Shown here: positions 34,584 through 46,500 of the stretch, piece by piece | How positions within the stretch are numbered: position 1 is the stretch's first letter | Layout: every line of letters begins with the position of its first letter | The notes under the pieces: model-generated | The model's database searches: none | What the model was told of the DNA's origin: nothing | The model's input: only the letters and a program-made list of their open reading frames with translations | Program-made: the position numbers and the translations under genes | DNA from: Anastatus disparis | Lineage: Eukaryota; Arthropoda; Insecta; Hymenoptera; Eupelmidae | Assembly: GCA_017163975.1 (NCBI GenBank) | Contig: JAFFSR010000220.1 | Span: 12,480,001 to 12,544,000, forward strand | Direction: 5' to 3' | Length of the DNA: 64,000 bases

Positions 34584-37500
34584 TTAAGATAAGCATTTTT
34601 AAAAAAATAATATGAATTTAATGATTTATAAATTTTTTTTTTTTTAAAGATAAAAAAGAAAGGTTAAATTTTAAATAACGTTTATTTTTTTATTAATTAA
34701 CAGTTATAAAACTTTAAAATTAAAAGTGTAAACATCGTTATTATTGCGTGCACTGTGTCACTGCGCGCTATTAGTAAAGCCAAGAAATTCCATAATTAAG
34801 ACTTTAATCAACAATATTAGTATATTTTTTACAGCGTTTTATTATAATAAAATAAATTATAAATACTAAGTTTTTTAAGAAATATTTTACAAACTAATTT
34901 CTAAACGCCACTGGTACATTCACAGTTATTGAATATCTTAAATAAAATTTCTTTTCATTAAGTCATTATTTTCTAATTTGTATGCAAAATAGAATCTGCT
35001 CAATGATGTGCTTTTTAATACACGCGTATGATTGCAATAAGCTTTTGCTACACTGATTAAAAAATTTGGTCTTGATAACTACGATTTTTTTTGTAAAAAA
35101 TTTAATAGTGTTAAGTATAGTAATTTTTCATGTATTTTGTAAATTTTAAACAGTGTATAGTTTAGGCGAGATGCGGATAAATAATTCAACAGCATACGAA
35201 CTTTAAAACTTCACTGTGATCTGTGATATTTGAAATTTAATGATTCTTACTTTTTCAATTATGCAATGACAGAAAATATTTTAATAAAAGTTGTTGTTTA
35301 GAATAGAGGCATACTGGCACAGTATACATACACGAAGAAAAATTTTATAATTTTACAATACATAAATAAACCTAATTTGAAAATTTATAATGCAACAATT
35401 ATAAAAACCTAACATTTATATGAAAATTAAATATTTCTAATTAACATCACTCATCAATTTCCTTACACCATCATTGTGCGTGTACAGATAGAAAAAAAGA
35501 ATAAAATACTTAAAATATTGTATAAAAGCTAATATAATAAATAAGGTGTTGAAGTATGTCACAGGCACGCCAATAACCACTTTAGAAATTGCATTTACTT
35601 TGTCATTAATGGTTATAAGCCTTTTTTTCCTTTTTTCTTACTGACACTTTTCCTTTTCCTCTTGACACCAAGCTCAACATAAAAGAATATGACGCAATAT
35701 ACTATTTTACACGCGATCTAATGGTATTTAAGATAAAACTCTCTTGTTAAATTTTAAACAAATTAATAAAGTTTTGATAATATTTTTTTAAACCAATTTT
35801 TATTTTTATAAGTTTGGTTTAAATGAATTGTAAAAACAAATAAAAAATATTTGAATGAATAAGGATTTTATTAAAATTCAGCTTATATTTAATAGTTATG
35901 TATAAGAGAACTAAAATTATAAAAAATTTGTTTTTATCAAAAAGTTAATATATTTAATTAAAATTAATGTTAATTGTAATATCAATAGTTGCAAATCAAT
36001 GGAAAGAGAAAATTTCATTTGAAACTATAGATTTATTTTAGAAATAAAAATAAGAATAACTTAATGAAAGTAGAAATTGGCTTAATAATCTTTCAAAAAA
36101 AAAAATATAATTGACATTTGTTATACTAATTTATTTTAAACCCAAAAAAATTAATCAAAACAAATACTAAACGGATAAATGTTTGAATATATTTATAACA
36201 AAAATATTCAGTATTATATGTTATCATATAATTTACCAATTAATTTTTTACAAAATTTCTAATACGAAATGATAGACATGTAGAGTAAATCATAGTGCAA
36301 CAACTTACTCGATTCGAAAATGTTTATAAATACATTGATGGGAGTGGTTTTGCTATACTGATAGATCGAGGACGAAGATATGTAAAAAAAAGAAGTATCA
36401 TATCATTGTATGTGTCATTTTTATCGATTGTATATTCTTTTTCCAACATTCAATATTTTATTTAAAAAATTTAATTAGTTTTAAAATATTTTTAGTTAAA
36501 GTTTAATGGATTAAATTTAGAATAAAACGAAAACTGAATTTTTGAAATTTCAATATTTAGTTGCATTATTAAAATTAACTAAATTGAAATATTTTGAATT
36601 TACTTTTTTCAAATAAACAATAAGATTAAAAGTAAAACATCTAATTAATTAAAATCATTTGCACAGGGTAATATCGATAAGTAACATCGAGATTAATTCG
36701 TCCTTGTGATAAGATACCAACGAATAAATTAGACTGAGCTTTGAACCCTTTAGGTAAAAAATTATCGAGCAATGTATACATAGCCCGCTTCTGTACCGAC
36801 TGATTTGAAACTTCCAGCATGTGCTTCATACGTATTTAGGTCTTATTTTATAAAATTTATTAAATTTACTATATTTTGAGAAAATTTTTTAATGTTTCAA
36901 TAGATAATGAGATTAAACGATTAACTTTTCAGATTCAAGTTTAGAAAATTAAAAGTTCATTTTCTCAACTGATTAATAAATAAATAAAACTTGAACAAGA
37001 CGAAATCTTTTTCTTCAATATTTATTAAACAAAAATAACTTTTTTAGTTGTAAAAAGTGTATTTATAATATAAAACACAAAGTGTACATTTAAATTATAA
37101 ACATAAAAATATTATGCGAGAATGTAATTGTGGTATCTCATACGCTTTGTGCTCTATTTAGTCAGCTACATCATATGGGGCTTCAATAATTTTTTTTTGT
37201 TTTCAGATTTTTCGATTCAAAAAATTATTTATTTAAACTTATTATTACTTAATAAAATATATTGAGCAAAAAATCGAATGAAAAGATAGGCATAAAGCAT
37301 ATAAAACTATCTGAAAAGCTTTTTCTTCGACTTTAATCAAAGTTTTTATTGCAAATTCGACTATACGTAACGGATATAATTTACATGTTAGTAATTTTAT
37401 TAAAAACTGTCTACTATTTTGCAACTACATTATCTACTTTTTACCATAAAAGTGCCTATAAAAATATCAATTTTTTAATTAATATTTCCTTCAAGTAATT

Positions 37501-38385
37501 TCTATTATCCTATTTGATTCTTTAATTGTTACTTTCTTTACGTTCTAAGAACAAAAAAAAAACGCTGCCAAGTGCTTTAGCGCAATGCTTTCTCATAAAG
37601 CTAATTGAGTTTAAGTAATTTTATTTTATTTTTTTAAATATGATTTCAATCTAAAAAATGATTCATCAGCAATATTTCCCAATATCTTTTATAAATTCAA
37701 TATTTAATTTGATGTAGTTTTCGAGATCTAATTGACTTGATAAATACAAGCATTTTTTCCAAAAATTTCAAAATGCTCTAAAATTAAAACTACGCTGAAA
37801 AAATCAGTTTTCAGAATTTTTTTTTATTTTAGCAATCACAAATAATTTCCATGCAAATTTTTGAGCAAATTCATCGAATAGTTTACGTAAAATACCAAAA
37901 AAATGAAAAATTGGAATTTTTTTTTAATTGACTTTGAATTTGAAATTACGTTAAGAAAGCCAATTCTCAATAGCTTCCGCACCAGTTAGACAAAAAAATA
38001 AATTATAAGCTAAATTTGAAGCAAATCTATCGAGTAGTTTTCGAGATACGATTGGGTAACTAAATACCCACACACACATTCATACAGACATTTTCTGGAA
38101 ACCATTTTTTTCTACTTTCTGAGTCCAAATATGCGCAAATTAATGAAAAAATAGTAAAATAATTTTTTTATCCATACAATGCTTTCTCAATGAGAATTCA
38201 AAAGTAGTATCTTGTAAACATGTCCATCAGCAAATGAGTGTATATTTTTCATGTTCTTCGAAATACAATGTTGTAATTAATTAGCTGTAAATTTTATTCT
38301 TTACACAATTTGTGAAATAAAGATTTTTAAATAGATTACTAAAAAGAATGATTTTATAAAATTTCTATGCACGATATTGATATAC
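34584..38385. other. AT-rich non-coding DNA with degenerate repeats
   Basis: No gene could be supported apart from the weak candidate at 36641-36829. From about 37560 to 38120 there are related segments (tagttttcgagatctaattg near 37723; tagttttcgagatacgattg near 38034) followed by CA-rich sequence. This suggests an old interspersed repeat of unknown class. Confidence 0.45.
36641..36829 (-). pseudogene. coding-like fragment, unrecognised
   Basis: On the minus strand a 62-codon frame from an ATG at 36829 reads with a balanced composition (SNQSVQKRAMYTLLDNFLPK, then SNLFVGILSQGRINLDV). A second frame of the same stretch also looks coding (YEAHAGSFKSVGTEAGYVYI), which suggests a frameshifted remnant. 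It is GC-richer than its flanks. Family not recognised; it may be a decayed gene or element fragment. Confidence 0.25.
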
Positions 38386-38585
38386 GAGGTAGTCAATGGC
38401 TCAGTCGGTAGAGCGATGGATTCGTGATCTCGAGGTCCCGAGTTCAAATCTCGCTCTCGGCGGCCGATTGATGTAAGCACCGCTGTACGATACATGTGCT
38501 TCATCCACAATCACACTGACCAACTCCGTCGCTATTTAGCATCGCAATAATAGCATAAATACAGCGACGTTAAATAAAATAAAAT
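38386..38585 (+). repeat. tRNA-derived SINE copy 3
   Basis: Complete copy: head with tggctcagtcggtagagcga and gagttcaaatctcgctc, body with tacgatacatgtgcttcatc, and tail acagcgacgttaaataaaat. It keeps one of the best-preserved A boxes in the window. Confidence 0.9.
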
Positions 38586-39959
38586 AAATATTAATACTGC
38601 AAATGTGGTCTAATCTTTGAATGGTCTTATAAGGTCTTAAATTGTAGTTATTTTTTTTTCTATTTCAATATTTTAATATTTAATTTATTTCTACATAACA
38701 ATTCATGATTTAATAAGTTATTAATCATCACAATTATTTAACAAAAATATTGTATTTTAATTTTTAAATTTCCTAATAAAAAAAATTACCCAGTAACGAG
38801 TAAAGATTTTATTGTCGGTTCCTTTATATATTTTTAATAAAAAATTCATCTACGCATGGGTATACTCTATCGATCCTAATCTATTCTGCAATCAAGAAAA
38901 GACTTTCAAATCATTTGATCTTTAGAAAAAACGAATGAAGTTGACGGAGTAAAGAAGATATGATTGAAAAGGTAAGAAAACGTTACTTACGTTGATAATC
39001 AAAATCAATAATATTAATGAATGGGTAAAAGTAAGATCAATTTATGAAATAGAAATAAGCATTTAAAATCATTAAAATACTGATCACAATAATTTAGTTC
39101 TATATATTAATATTTACTACAAGATTTGAAAAAAAAAACTTAAACAGTATGTACATTTTATTTATATTTTCTTTTAACCCGTATTAGATTCATAACCAGA
39201 TATTATACATAGAATATTTTTAAACACGAAAACGATCCAAAAGATTCATGTAGAATAATAAAAAGCATCTTTCTGTAACATTATTAAAATATCATCCTTT
39301 GAAAATTCTATACGTTTGTAAAAGAAAAAAATAAAAATATACACATAACAAAAATCATTTCTGCATATAAATAATATAAAATAAATACACTTTAGCGTAC
39401 TCTTTTTCTCTCTTTTCCAATTTTTCTTTCTAAAATGTAAATACAGCTGATAAAAATGAAATAAAAACCCAGAGAAAAAGGAAAATAAAGAAAAAGTATA
39501 AAAAAAAACGTAGTAATATACACGTAAAAAATACAAGCACGTGTATTGCTACTATATGTGTATACGTGTTACTCTTTTATATAAAACCCGTAATTCCGAA
39601 TTGCGTACAGCATCTGTGCGTATTCCCGTGCTTCGCTTTTCTAAAAGCAAAAGCGATAAAAATATGCAAAAAGAGAAAGAGAGAGAGAAAGCTAAAAAAG
39701 GATAAAGAGAGATTGATAGAGTGAACAAACTCTACGTGTATATACGTACACCCACATTTATACTCCTAAACACATACATATACACTAGGAAAGACAAAAC
39801 GAGCAAGCCGAGCCTCGACTTGGTGTATACGAAATTGAAAAGCACATATAACGCAAGGGGTTGCAGTAACAGCAACTATTCTCTCTTTAGTGTAAATGTC
39901 TGTGTATGTGTATATATGAGTATGTGTGTGTGTACTAGTATAGCAAGTTGACAAGCGAA
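38586..39959. other. non-coding stretch with microsatellites
   Basis: AT-rich to about 39540, then gradually GC-richer with a GA run (39672-39690) and TG/TATG runs (39900-39930). Overlapping short open frames on both strands across 39721-39954 are by-products of the simple repeats. No gene seen. Confidence 0.5.
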
Positions 39960-40075
39960 AGACCGTGTCAGAGGGTAATCCTATTGGTGGACGGTGGAGC
40001 GTCGCGACGTCCGAGCGTCATTGGCTCAGCGTTGAGCTTTAGAGGCGTGGTTTCATATCCCCCCCTCCACTAGCA
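39960..40075. promoter_or_regulatory. promoter-like CCAAT/GC island
   Basis: A short GC-rich stretch with two inverted CCAAT boxes (cctattggtgg and gtcattggctcag), a cgtcgcgacg palindrome and a gaggcgtgg GC-box-like site, flanked by TATA-rich and TG-repeat DNA. It could be a distal promoter or enhancer of the plus-strand Hr51 gene or of an unseen gene. The call is from motifs only. Confidence 0.35.
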
Positions 40076-42179
40076 TTATACTCTGCTCTCTTTTTACTTT
40101 CTGTATGTATATATATATATACGTGTACACTTGACTATATTCATAAAACCCCATCGTATCGTTCGATCTTCTGACTGAGTCTGTATAGGGGTAGGTGGTG
40201 GAGAAGCTTTTGCTATCCTGTATATGATTATACACCGATCGACCGCAGCATGGCGGATTTTCCCCTTCTCATATACTTTTACTTTACCTACAAATATATA
40301 TACATGTACAGAGGAGAGAAAGCTTTTCTTCAAAATGTTTGAGGGTGTGCGCGTGTAAGTGCGGCTGTGTGTGTGTGTGTATATAGGAAACATTACCCCC
40401 AAGGGAACACTTCAGAAATCGGAAGTGTTCGATTCAAGCAATTAATTATTCGAACTCGATAATGGGGAGGGTTAGAGTAATCGTATATATACATACACTC
40501 ACACACATACGTATACAACTATCTTTATTTCCCCTCTTAACTTCATTTTACTTTTGTGGTTGTATGTTTATATGTGAGGACGTATATGTATTGTGTGCTC
40601 GTGTTGGTATATGAAATAGTTTTAAGTTTGAATGTTTTAAGAGGATGAGAGAGTGGAGAGAGAAAAGGGGTGAAAACGATTAACGTCGAAGCATTAAGAC
40701 GTGCTTCGTTGGAAATCAGCTAATGCTCTGGCACAAGCTAACATTTTAGACCTTATAGGCGATTATACCGGATTTTATAGGAATGCGGGTAAAGTTGACG
40801 CGGGATTTAAGAAGAGCTTTTAGGGTTTAGATTTTTGATAAAGGTGAATGATTTTCGGGATTTTATCGGGATTAAAAATATTACTTTTTTGTTTCCTTTT
40901 TGTGATACAATTATTTTTTTTTTTTAATTTTGAATTATTCTAAATTAATACATGATATTGAACCTAAATATAAATTTCAATTAAATAACAATATTCATTT
41001 TTTATTTTTATCATCCTGTAGAAAGTTAAATTAAAAACTTTTTACAACAATAAATTCATATTCACAATAGTAATTTTTCTTGTTTTACTTTTCACATTAC
41101 TTACATTCTGCTACCCACCCCTATTTTATGAATCTTTAAACTATGAGTAGAAGAATGAAAAAAATAATAATGATAAAAAATATCGTTCGTTACTGATTAT
41201 TAAGAAAAACTTATTAGCCGCTTATTTCCATGTCCGTTTAAATACCCCAACATTGTAATTTTTGATATTGAACTTTTACGTGAATTAGTATATTGATAAC
41301 TTGACCTTACAACTCGGCGTTCGAGATATTGATAATATAAACTGGATTTATATTGTACAATGATGCTGATACACACGATAATTTCTGTATTTTTTCAATA
41401 CTCAATTGAATTGCTCAGATCATTTGACCTGTAAAAAAAAATTCAAATCTAATATTAATTGGTAATAATTTTTTTTTTGTCGCTATATCAGTTTGTTTTA
41501 ACAATAGTTCGTTTATGCGAAAATTTTATTCTCTGATCTCTTAGAATATTCCTTGATTTTATAAAAAATTCTAATAGTAATTTCGGCTAACGAATAAAAA
41601 TACATCAATTACATTAATTATGAATTGAAAGATGTGACGATTACTAGTAAAGTTTTTAAATAAATTTTAATACATAATCATTTAAAATATATATTTCAAT
41701 AATTTAAGAGGTCCAAAAATAAGCTATCGAATAAATAGTAATCTTTCAATATAATATATATTTTTATTTTTTATTTTATTCATAATAAATAGGAAAATAA
41801 GCTTTAATAAATTCACGATTTTTTTAAATTTACAATGAATTCATAATATTTTCATGATGAAAAAAATTCTCCCTATAAAAAAGAACTTATGAATTCCTTA
41901 AAACAAACTATATAAAATCTGTATTGTAAACGCATAAAGTTTAAAAGTTCATTATTATTTCCAGTCAGAATTTCCCTCGCCTCTCCATCATTTCAGAAAT
42001 GGTCATTCGATTCTCGGCTCTTTCCATCCCTTGATCATTATATCTTTCAACTTGTTAAACAAGTGGGGACGGTGTGTAAGGAAGATAGAAAATCTTACCA
42101 CTATATACATATATACAGCAAGAGAAAATATTTCCATCCTATTCTCAGTCCTCAGACAGCGAGCTATAATCTAAAGGAA
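40076..42179. other. non-coding stretch between two promoter-like islands
   Basis: Contains TG/CA microsatellites (about 40366-40384 and 40496-40514) and moderately GC-rich sequence to about 40830, then AT-rich DNA. No coding exon or RNA gene was recognised; short minus-strand frames near 40053-40402 are low in complexity. Confidence 0.5.
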
Positions 42180-42720
42180 AAGCAAACTATTATGCGCATG
42201 CGCTTAAAGGGGTGTGCGACGTTCTCTTTTGCCGACGAAGACCGCTACGTCAAACGTGCCGCGGCTATAGGTTAAATCCTCGCTGTTGTGTCGCTGCTGG
42301 TATCTACCCCCTTACCCTCTCACTTTATCTCTATCCTTCTCCTTTACTTTTCTCTCTCTTTTCTTATACATACACGTATAGATATACATAGATATACATA
42401 TATATTTTTCCTCTATTGTAACTTTATTTTTCTCTTCTTCTTCACTATTTTTTTTGCTCTTATGTACCGAAAAGCTCTCTGTATGCTTGCCTCCTGATCC
42501 CGCCTTCGAAAAGCTAAGCTGCATGGACCAATCACTGGCGGCTTGTGGCGCCCAACCACTAAACGACGCGCCCCCGAAAATCGAAATATATCCCAGGGTT
42601 TGGTGTACTATAACCAGTGCTTGCTGTTGTGTTCTTTGACTTTTCTCTTGCGCCGGTGCGGCTGGCTGCTGCTGCTGTGCTGTGCTGTGCTCTGTGTGTG
42701 TACCACTCGAAGCCCGAGTA
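42180..42720 (+). promoter_or_regulatory. candidate proximal promoter and 5'UTR region of Hr51
   Basis: It contains a perfect NRF1-type palindrome TGCGCATGCGC at 42193-42203, a CCAAT box in ggaccaatcactgg near 42527, and GC-rich sequence unlike the surrounding AT-rich DNA (cgacgcgcccccg, tgcgccggtgcggctgg). It lies about 0.9-1.4 kb upstream of the first coding exon. A non-coding first exon could end near 43152 at cgg|gtacgt. Transcription start and strand are inferred from position. Confidence 0.4.
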
Positions 42721-43596
42721 TACTCGATTATCGAAAAAAATAAAAAGGGATGATTAAAGATTTTTCATGTTTATCGCGAGGATTCATTCCTTCTTCTTCT
42801 TTATTTCTTTTTTTAAATTTCATTTAAGTGCTGTTTACTGTGAATGATTTTTGGATAAACTTTAAATATCAGATGAAGAACTCGAACTAAACGTTGACAC
42901 TTGTTCCGATAAAAGGGAATGATTTTGTGCGACGGTGAACTTTTGGGAACTGAGTGATGCTTAAACATTTCATTGTGATTATCGACAAGTTGTTGACAAG
43001 TTAAATGCAGTGATTATTGTTCGCCGGAAAATTCTTTGATTTTTCTGTTGTTGCATTTGAAATAAAAATCATAACTGATGCTGTATAAAAAGTGGACGGT
43101 GGTACGAACTAAAATTACTTATAAAGACTGTAGTTTAACAATAATTTTCGGGTACGTGAATAGAAAATATTTGGCTTGTCTTTTTTTTTCACTTGCGTAA
43201 AGGTTAATAAATTTTGATAAATGATCAAAGTCATTTTAGTTTAAAACTCGAAACAATTAAGATATTTTTTTTTTACTTTTTAAAGCTTTTCTTACTTTTA
43301 TGTATGCATACCTAATTTGTTGGATTTAGTATATAAACATTTTTAAAGTGGTTGAAAAAAAAATTTCAATATTCTCAATGAAAATAAGTAAGCTATAAGT
43401 ATAATAATATTGATAGTACAAATAAAATTGTAATAATAAGTAACATACTGATATTCTTTTTTATAAAAATTTTATAGTAGAAATGACAGATGAATGAAAT
43501 TAAAGAAATAAATTTTCATAATTAAAAAAAAAGCTGTTATCTTAACAATAATCTAAATATAAAATTTGTTTTTTTTAGCGTACTGTAGGTGAGAAC

Positions 43597-46500
43597 ATGA
43601 ATGGTATTGCCACGATGGGATCGTCGGAAGAGCATCACATTCATCACCCACAGTCACAAAACGAAACAAGTTCCGATCATCCAAGAAGTCCTGCGAGCCC
43701 TCTAAGCATTCGACATGGTAAATATTATTTTATTATTATTATTTTATTTTCAAATATGATTTTATTAATTTGAGCATATAACTGAAGTATCGATAACATA
43801 TAAAATTATAATATAATTGCAATATTAAAAAGATATTACGATTTCTAACAATTTTATAGTCCATGCTATTTTGTTATACTGAGGTCGTCAGTGGCTCAGT
43901 TTATAGAGTGATAGATTCGCAATCCGAAGGCCCGAGTTCGAATCCCGCTCTTGGCCGATTCATAGCACCAATGTACGTTACATGTACTTTATTCACAAAC
44001 ACACTGCAACGACTTCCGTCGCTTATTAGCATCGCAATGATAGCATAAATACAGTGACGTTAAATAATTTTAAAAAAAAAGTTGTCATATTATTGAGATG
44101 TTTGCCATTGCTTAGTTTGCAATCACAAATTACGTATTGCAATTTTTTTTTTCAATTACAGTTTACTAAGCTCAAAAATTGTTTATTTAAGTATTGTCTT
44201 GATATTGAAAATTTTTACGAGACTATATCCAAATTAATCACTATTTAAAATACATGGAGAATATTATTTGAGTGTTTTTAGAAAATTACAATGCAATTGA
44301 ATTTCTAGAAATTGAATTATTTTAATTATAATAAAAACAAGGTTATATTTATACTCCTAGAAAGTGAAAATTGCTTATCCGTCGGAAGCAAACATTATAT
44401 AATAAAGCTTTTACAAATAATAGACAGAAAATATTTTCTGAAAACCATTAAAAATAGTTACCTGACCAAAATGCGAGCAAAAGTGGATACATAATTTTAG
44501 TATTTTTTAAAACATTTACTAATTTAATATCCAATAATACATTCAGCGATTAGACTTTTGATTATGTTGATTCCGTTATTTATGCTAATTTCTATTCTCA
44601 ATTCTATTCTATTATTAAATTTCATAAAATGTGTACTGATATTAGGCTTAATGAAATAAATGAAATATTATGAAAGAATAACATGAGATGAAATTTTGTA
44701 AATAAAAAAAATCTTTTAATCTTATACCTTTTTTAAATCATTCTAATTAAAATATAGAAAAAAAATAGATTGCAATGTACGGTTTAAATATAATATTTAA
44801 AGTGTTAGTATAGTTATAGTGTTATTATGGTTGAGCATATTAAACTGCTTAAAAAAAGATTCAATATTCAATTACAAAAAATCTTAAATCGTTTATAAAA
44901 TAAATTTTATATATTTTGAGATGTCCTATATCGAGTAAAATTTTATTAAAAAAATTAAAAAAATATATAATAAATTATAAATATACAAGAGACAGTTTGG
45001 TTCTTGTTAAGTATGCAACTATGACTCGTTGTTTTTCAATATAAATTATCATTAGATTACATCCCTACGTCATAAAGTGCAAAGTAATTAAGACTTAATT
45101 TTTTATTTATTTAGTTTATTCTAAAAATAAAATATTGAGACTTGAAAAGGGCTAAAAAAATATATCTACATTGTTATTTACCAGAGCATTGCTGTTAGTT
45201 AAATCAAATAAAATTTAAAAATTTTTGAAAGCTTATAATTATCTTTTTAAAAATTTACTTTGAATATTATTTAAAAAAAGTTTTAAAAAGAAAAACATTT
45301 TGCTGATAAAAATTTTAAAAAAATTTTTATAAATTACAATTATTTTTAAAAACTACAAATCAATCATTTCAAAGTACCGACATCCAAGGATTAGATTTTA
45401 TCAGTACTTTAAATTACATTAAATCTTTGATAATAATCATGATAATGTAAATACAATATAATAAAGACACGGCTTCTTCGATCAATTTTTTTCGCACAAT
45501 GATTAAGATGTGTTCACATTGATATAGAGACGTTAACTTAAACAGTCAATTTGAAAATTACCTTTAGCAAAGCTTTAGAATACTATAAAGTTTGAGAAAT
45601 CAAATTACGTGATCGAAATGCCAAGTACAGTCTTTAGCCTTTTCCGTCTTTACTTCCCTAACACGTGCCTATATATCTATCTATGTATATATATAAAATC
45701 TTCCCCTCTGTACACAATATAATCAACTGTACGGTCACGCGTATATATTCAAAACTCTGTGTTCTCACACTTGCGATTTAATACTCGACTTTATAAATAA
45801 CAATCTGTTAATCGACATTTATTTTGCTTGTACACGCTTTTTTTATTTCAAAATGATACCATCAGACTAAAATGGATTAATTGTCATTAGATAGATAGGA
45901 TGTTAGATAAGATATTTAAATGTCACGAACACTAAATGAAAAAGAAACAGAAATTTATTTCCAGTATAAAAATAAGTAAACTCTTTATACATTTCGTAAA
46001 GATTAATTTTAATAAAAAATAAATTTTTGTGGAAAATATTAACCACTAGAATTATAGCTTTACATGTTTTCACTATTTTATAGTAAATCGTTGATCAATG
46101 ATCTAAAATAGTTAAGTTTAAAATAAATTAACATTTGAATAATTTCAAAATTTAACAAATAAAATCAATACCTATTAAATCAAAAGCTATAACCACAAAA
46201 AATTAATATATTAATACAGCTTGCATTCAAATTAAGTATATTATAATATCCAACGAATAGTTCAATTTCCATATACGAATAATAAATTTTTCTCGCTCTA
46301 TTACGAATCGCTTACGCCCTCACTTTACAATGGACACTATTTTTTTGTGCAGTATATATATACACTATTGTAGTTTATATACGACCACGAAAATGGTTTT
46401 GACCCATTAGACAAATGAAAATCTGAACCCTTATAGGAATGCGCAAGGTTATACCAACTTTGAGGGTTGAATAAAAACAAACATATATATAGGATGAAGT

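Noticed and set aside
39721..40402. Several overlapping short open frames on both strands
   Set aside because: Low-complexity Thr/His/Tyr-rich translations of TG/CA and TA repeats in a promoter-like region.
42063..42743. Four open frames of 60-70 codons near the Hr51 promoter
   Set aside because: The GC-rich island has fewer stop codons by composition. The frames overlap in conflicting phases and show no motif.
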